64,000 nt of DNA from NCBI GenBank assembly GCA_007449985.2, contig VIIQ02000001.1:762001-826000 (forward strand). Reading direction: 5' to 3'. Source of the DNA: Desmodesmus armatus. Its lineage: Eukaryota; Chlorophyta; Chlorophyceae; Sphaeropleales; Scenedesmaceae. Of this stretch, positions 61,787-64,000 are shown piece after piece (positions within the stretch are counted from its first letter, which is position 1; each line of letters opens with the position of its first letter). The position numbers and the translations under genes are program-made. The notes below the pieces were generated by a model, which was given only the letters and a program-made list of their open reading frames with translations, did not search any database and had not been told where the DNA came from.

Positions 61787-62667
61787 TGTTGCTGCCTTAG
61801 TTATCACACGTCAAGCTCTTCGGACTGTTGGATTGCAGTAGTCGTTGCGGGCGTGCTGCTGCAATCGAGCACTGTTGCCTCCGCGGCTGTTGCTGCCTGA
61901 ATGAAAGAAACAAAGCAAAAACAATGATTGATGAGCATCGATACGTTGTAGTGCATAACGTGTGGTGAGGCCGACGCTTGAACAATGCTCGTGCAAAGTG
62001 ATGGTTGGCGGGAACCGTGGCAGATGCAGCAGAACAGCACTATCTAAGACTGCATATGAATATCAATATTAAGTGCTAATCATTGAAATTTGGCTGCCAG
62101 TAGTTGTTCCAACTGTGCTGTGCATGCTGCTGGCAGCGGACCCACCTGAGACACAATGCAATTGAAGCAACGCTGCAACGAAATGCTCAACACACACAAA
62201 CCGTGTAGCTTGAGAGGCACCGAAAAAGTCAAGGCTGGGTCGCACTTGTCAGCTGACAGCCGCGTAACTGAACTGGGACCGTTCAGGCTAGCGCATGGGC
62301 CATTTCCAACCCAACCAGAATATCGAGACGTTTCTACCGTGTATACTTCTGTTCCTTTACACTGTTAACGTGGGTATGCAACCCTTGACCATGATAACAA
62401 CCTTGACATGCAGTGACCATGAAAGAGGACTATAAAAGTTAAATGGCCTTGGACCCTGCTTTGCTTGAAACCCTGTGTGCGGTCAGCATCGATCTTAGTT
62501 TGTCTGAAGAAGCAAGTAAGCACTCTTCTCCAAGACTGGTGCTGTTGAGCACCTGCAGCCCAGCACTGCTTGTTCAGCAGTGGATCACCCAACATTGCTG
62601 CTGGATTCCAAACCCTGCATCACCTTCTAATGATCACTCAACAAATTCAGATCACTGATCCAGCATC
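61787..62667. other. Spacer between tandem hydrolase genes
   Basis: Holds the promoter of paralogue 1 and the 3' end of paralogue 2. It may also hide an alternative first exon for paralogue 1. No other feature was recognised. Confidence 0.45.
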
Positions 62668-64000
62668 TCACAGCCCAAGCAACCCAATGAAACACAATGC
62701 AGGGGCCAACAGTGATAACAACCATGCAAGCTGCCTGTTGGAGGCACCACTTTTTGTAGTTTTCAAGGCACTGGGACCGACAACAGAAGCTTCTGGTGCT
62801 GGCGCAGCAGCAGATGCATCAGGGGCCATGTTCACATATGTTCCATTCATTGGGGCGGGCTCTTTCGCGTCTTGTGCAGGGGTGGAGGTCGTGCTGCCAG
62901 CTCCCGTGGAACCTCCTGCACCAGCTGTAGGGGGCGCTGGGGTCTCTGCCTTTGGTTTGGGGCTGGGGGAGGGCTGTGCTGGACCAGCCTCAGTCACTAC
63001 GCTGGGGGGTTTTGAGCTGCTCCTGTCCAGGCACGCTGTGCCAGTGGTGTCAAGGAGACAAGCCTTGTTGTCGTTGTAAAAGGCGCTGCAGGCAGTGGCG
63101 CCTTTATACTTGCACACTTGAGCGGCGATGACCGCGGTGTCGTAAGCAGCGATCCTTTTCACCACAGAAATGTCCTTGTAGCTGCCAGTGGACGAGCTGG
63201 AGTCTGGGTAGATGCCAAACACGTCCCAGCTGGCCATGCACCAAACAAAGACCTCCTTGATCTCGTAGGTGCCAGTGCCGGGGCTGCTCAGCCACTCCAT
63301 GGCTCTGTCATAGAACTTGGCCCTGAAAGCAGAAAGGTCGCTGCGCTGCCAGGGGTCCATGCTGGATGAATATGAGCCTATGATGCCTGCCCAGGGCTGC
63401 TTGGCACATGCATCAGCACTTGCAGCGATCTGAGCCTGGCCATTCAGGCCGCCACCCACACCAAACTCGCTGTAGTGCAGCTCCAGTTTTCCCGACTTGG
63501 CCAAGCTTGACAGGCTCACGCCGTCGGCAAGTTTGGCCAGGGCATCGCCCACATTGAAGGCAGAGTTCTGCAGACAACAGGTGGCCAAACAGCACCACGC
63601 ATTCCCTCAGGTCATGCTGCACACTGTGTGACGCTGGGCCAGCACACTCAGCAGGGCCTGCACAATCTGCAGGCAACAGCATGTAGATAGGCAGACACCC
63701 CACACCCTGCATGCCAACGGCCTGGAGACACAACATGCAGGCAGACACCACACACCTGGAATTCGCCTGTGCCAAAGTTTGCTCCACTGTATGGCGCGTA
63801 CGCCGACACACCCAAGAAGTCCAGCCCATTAGACAACAGCGCATTCACATTGGCTGCTTGGATGGGGGGTGCAGAGGGGTTGGTTTGGCCACTGACGCCA
63901 CCCAACAGAGCGCCAAAGAGTCCTGTAGAGGCGGAGTTTGTAGCCCCCTCCACGGCATCAAGGGCATTGAAGTTCAGCCCAGCTCCAACCTTGACGTCAG
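62668..64000 (-). CDS. Clan GH-A-like glycoside hydrolase, GPI-anchor-like end (paralogue 2, 5' end missing)
   Basis: Exons 63756->64000 and 62668-63567; the 5' part is beyond the window. It is closely related to the gene at 58945-61786: GAGLNFNALD, DFLGVSAYAPY, NSAFNVGDAL, the nucleophile in LHYSEFGVGGG, and VFVWCMASWDVFGIYP. After the barrel it has a four-Cys segment (VCKYKGATACSAF, KACLLDTTGTACL) and a Pro/Ser/Thr-rich linker. It ends in a hydrophobic tail (LAWLLSLLAPALCFIGLLGL) preceded by SGASN, which looks like a GPI-anchor signal. So this copy is probably tethered to the plasma membrane or wall while paralogue 1 is soluble. Confidence 0.8.

Overview
This window is nuclear DNA of a eukaryote with many short introns, most likely a flagellated green alga of the Chlamydomonadales type. 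Every recognisable gene is split into exons of about 22 to 1,100 bp. Donors are mostly GTGAG or GTAAG, acceptors are TGCAG or CTGCAG, CAG/CTG triplets are everywhere, and one gene encodes a long SHIPPO-type flagellar protein. The species cannot be fixed from the sequence; a Haematococcus-like alga would fit. Exon borders below were chosen by hand from splice sites, reading phase and family knowledge.

Layout. 1-3886 (-): 5' part of an ABCG half transporter that runs off the left edge. 5570-9191 (-): secreted SGNH-hydrolase-like protein with polyglutamine tracts. 9521-17811 (+): acylaminoacyl peptidase (prolyl oligopeptidase family) in 13 exons, whose introns are filled with degraded copies of its own exons. 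18750-25084 (-): SHIPPO (sperm-tail PG-rich) repeat protein. 25713-26021 (-): possible small exons of an unknown gene. 27078-28025: 98-bp minisatellite. 28893-36073 (-): large secreted cysteine-rich mosaic protein. 38680-41180 (+): unknown single-pass membrane protein. 43483-47938 (-): serine/alanine-glyoxylate aminotransferase. 48693-57334 (+): secreted LTD-CotH kinase-LTD protein in 18 exons. 58945-61786 (-) and 62668-64000 (-): tandem paralogues of a clan GH-A-like glycoside hydrolase; the second runs off the right edge.

The genes do not form a pathway; this is an ordinary nuclear gene neighbourhood. Five of the nine main genes encode secreted or surface proteins (SGNH, cysteine-rich mosaic, membrane protein, CotH, GH pair), which fits an alga with a glycoprotein wall.

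The strongest oddities are the self-duplicated exon fragments of the peptidase gene, single-base frame breaks in five otherwise well conserved exons across four genes, and the cysteine-rich mosaic built from phase-consistent micro-exons.
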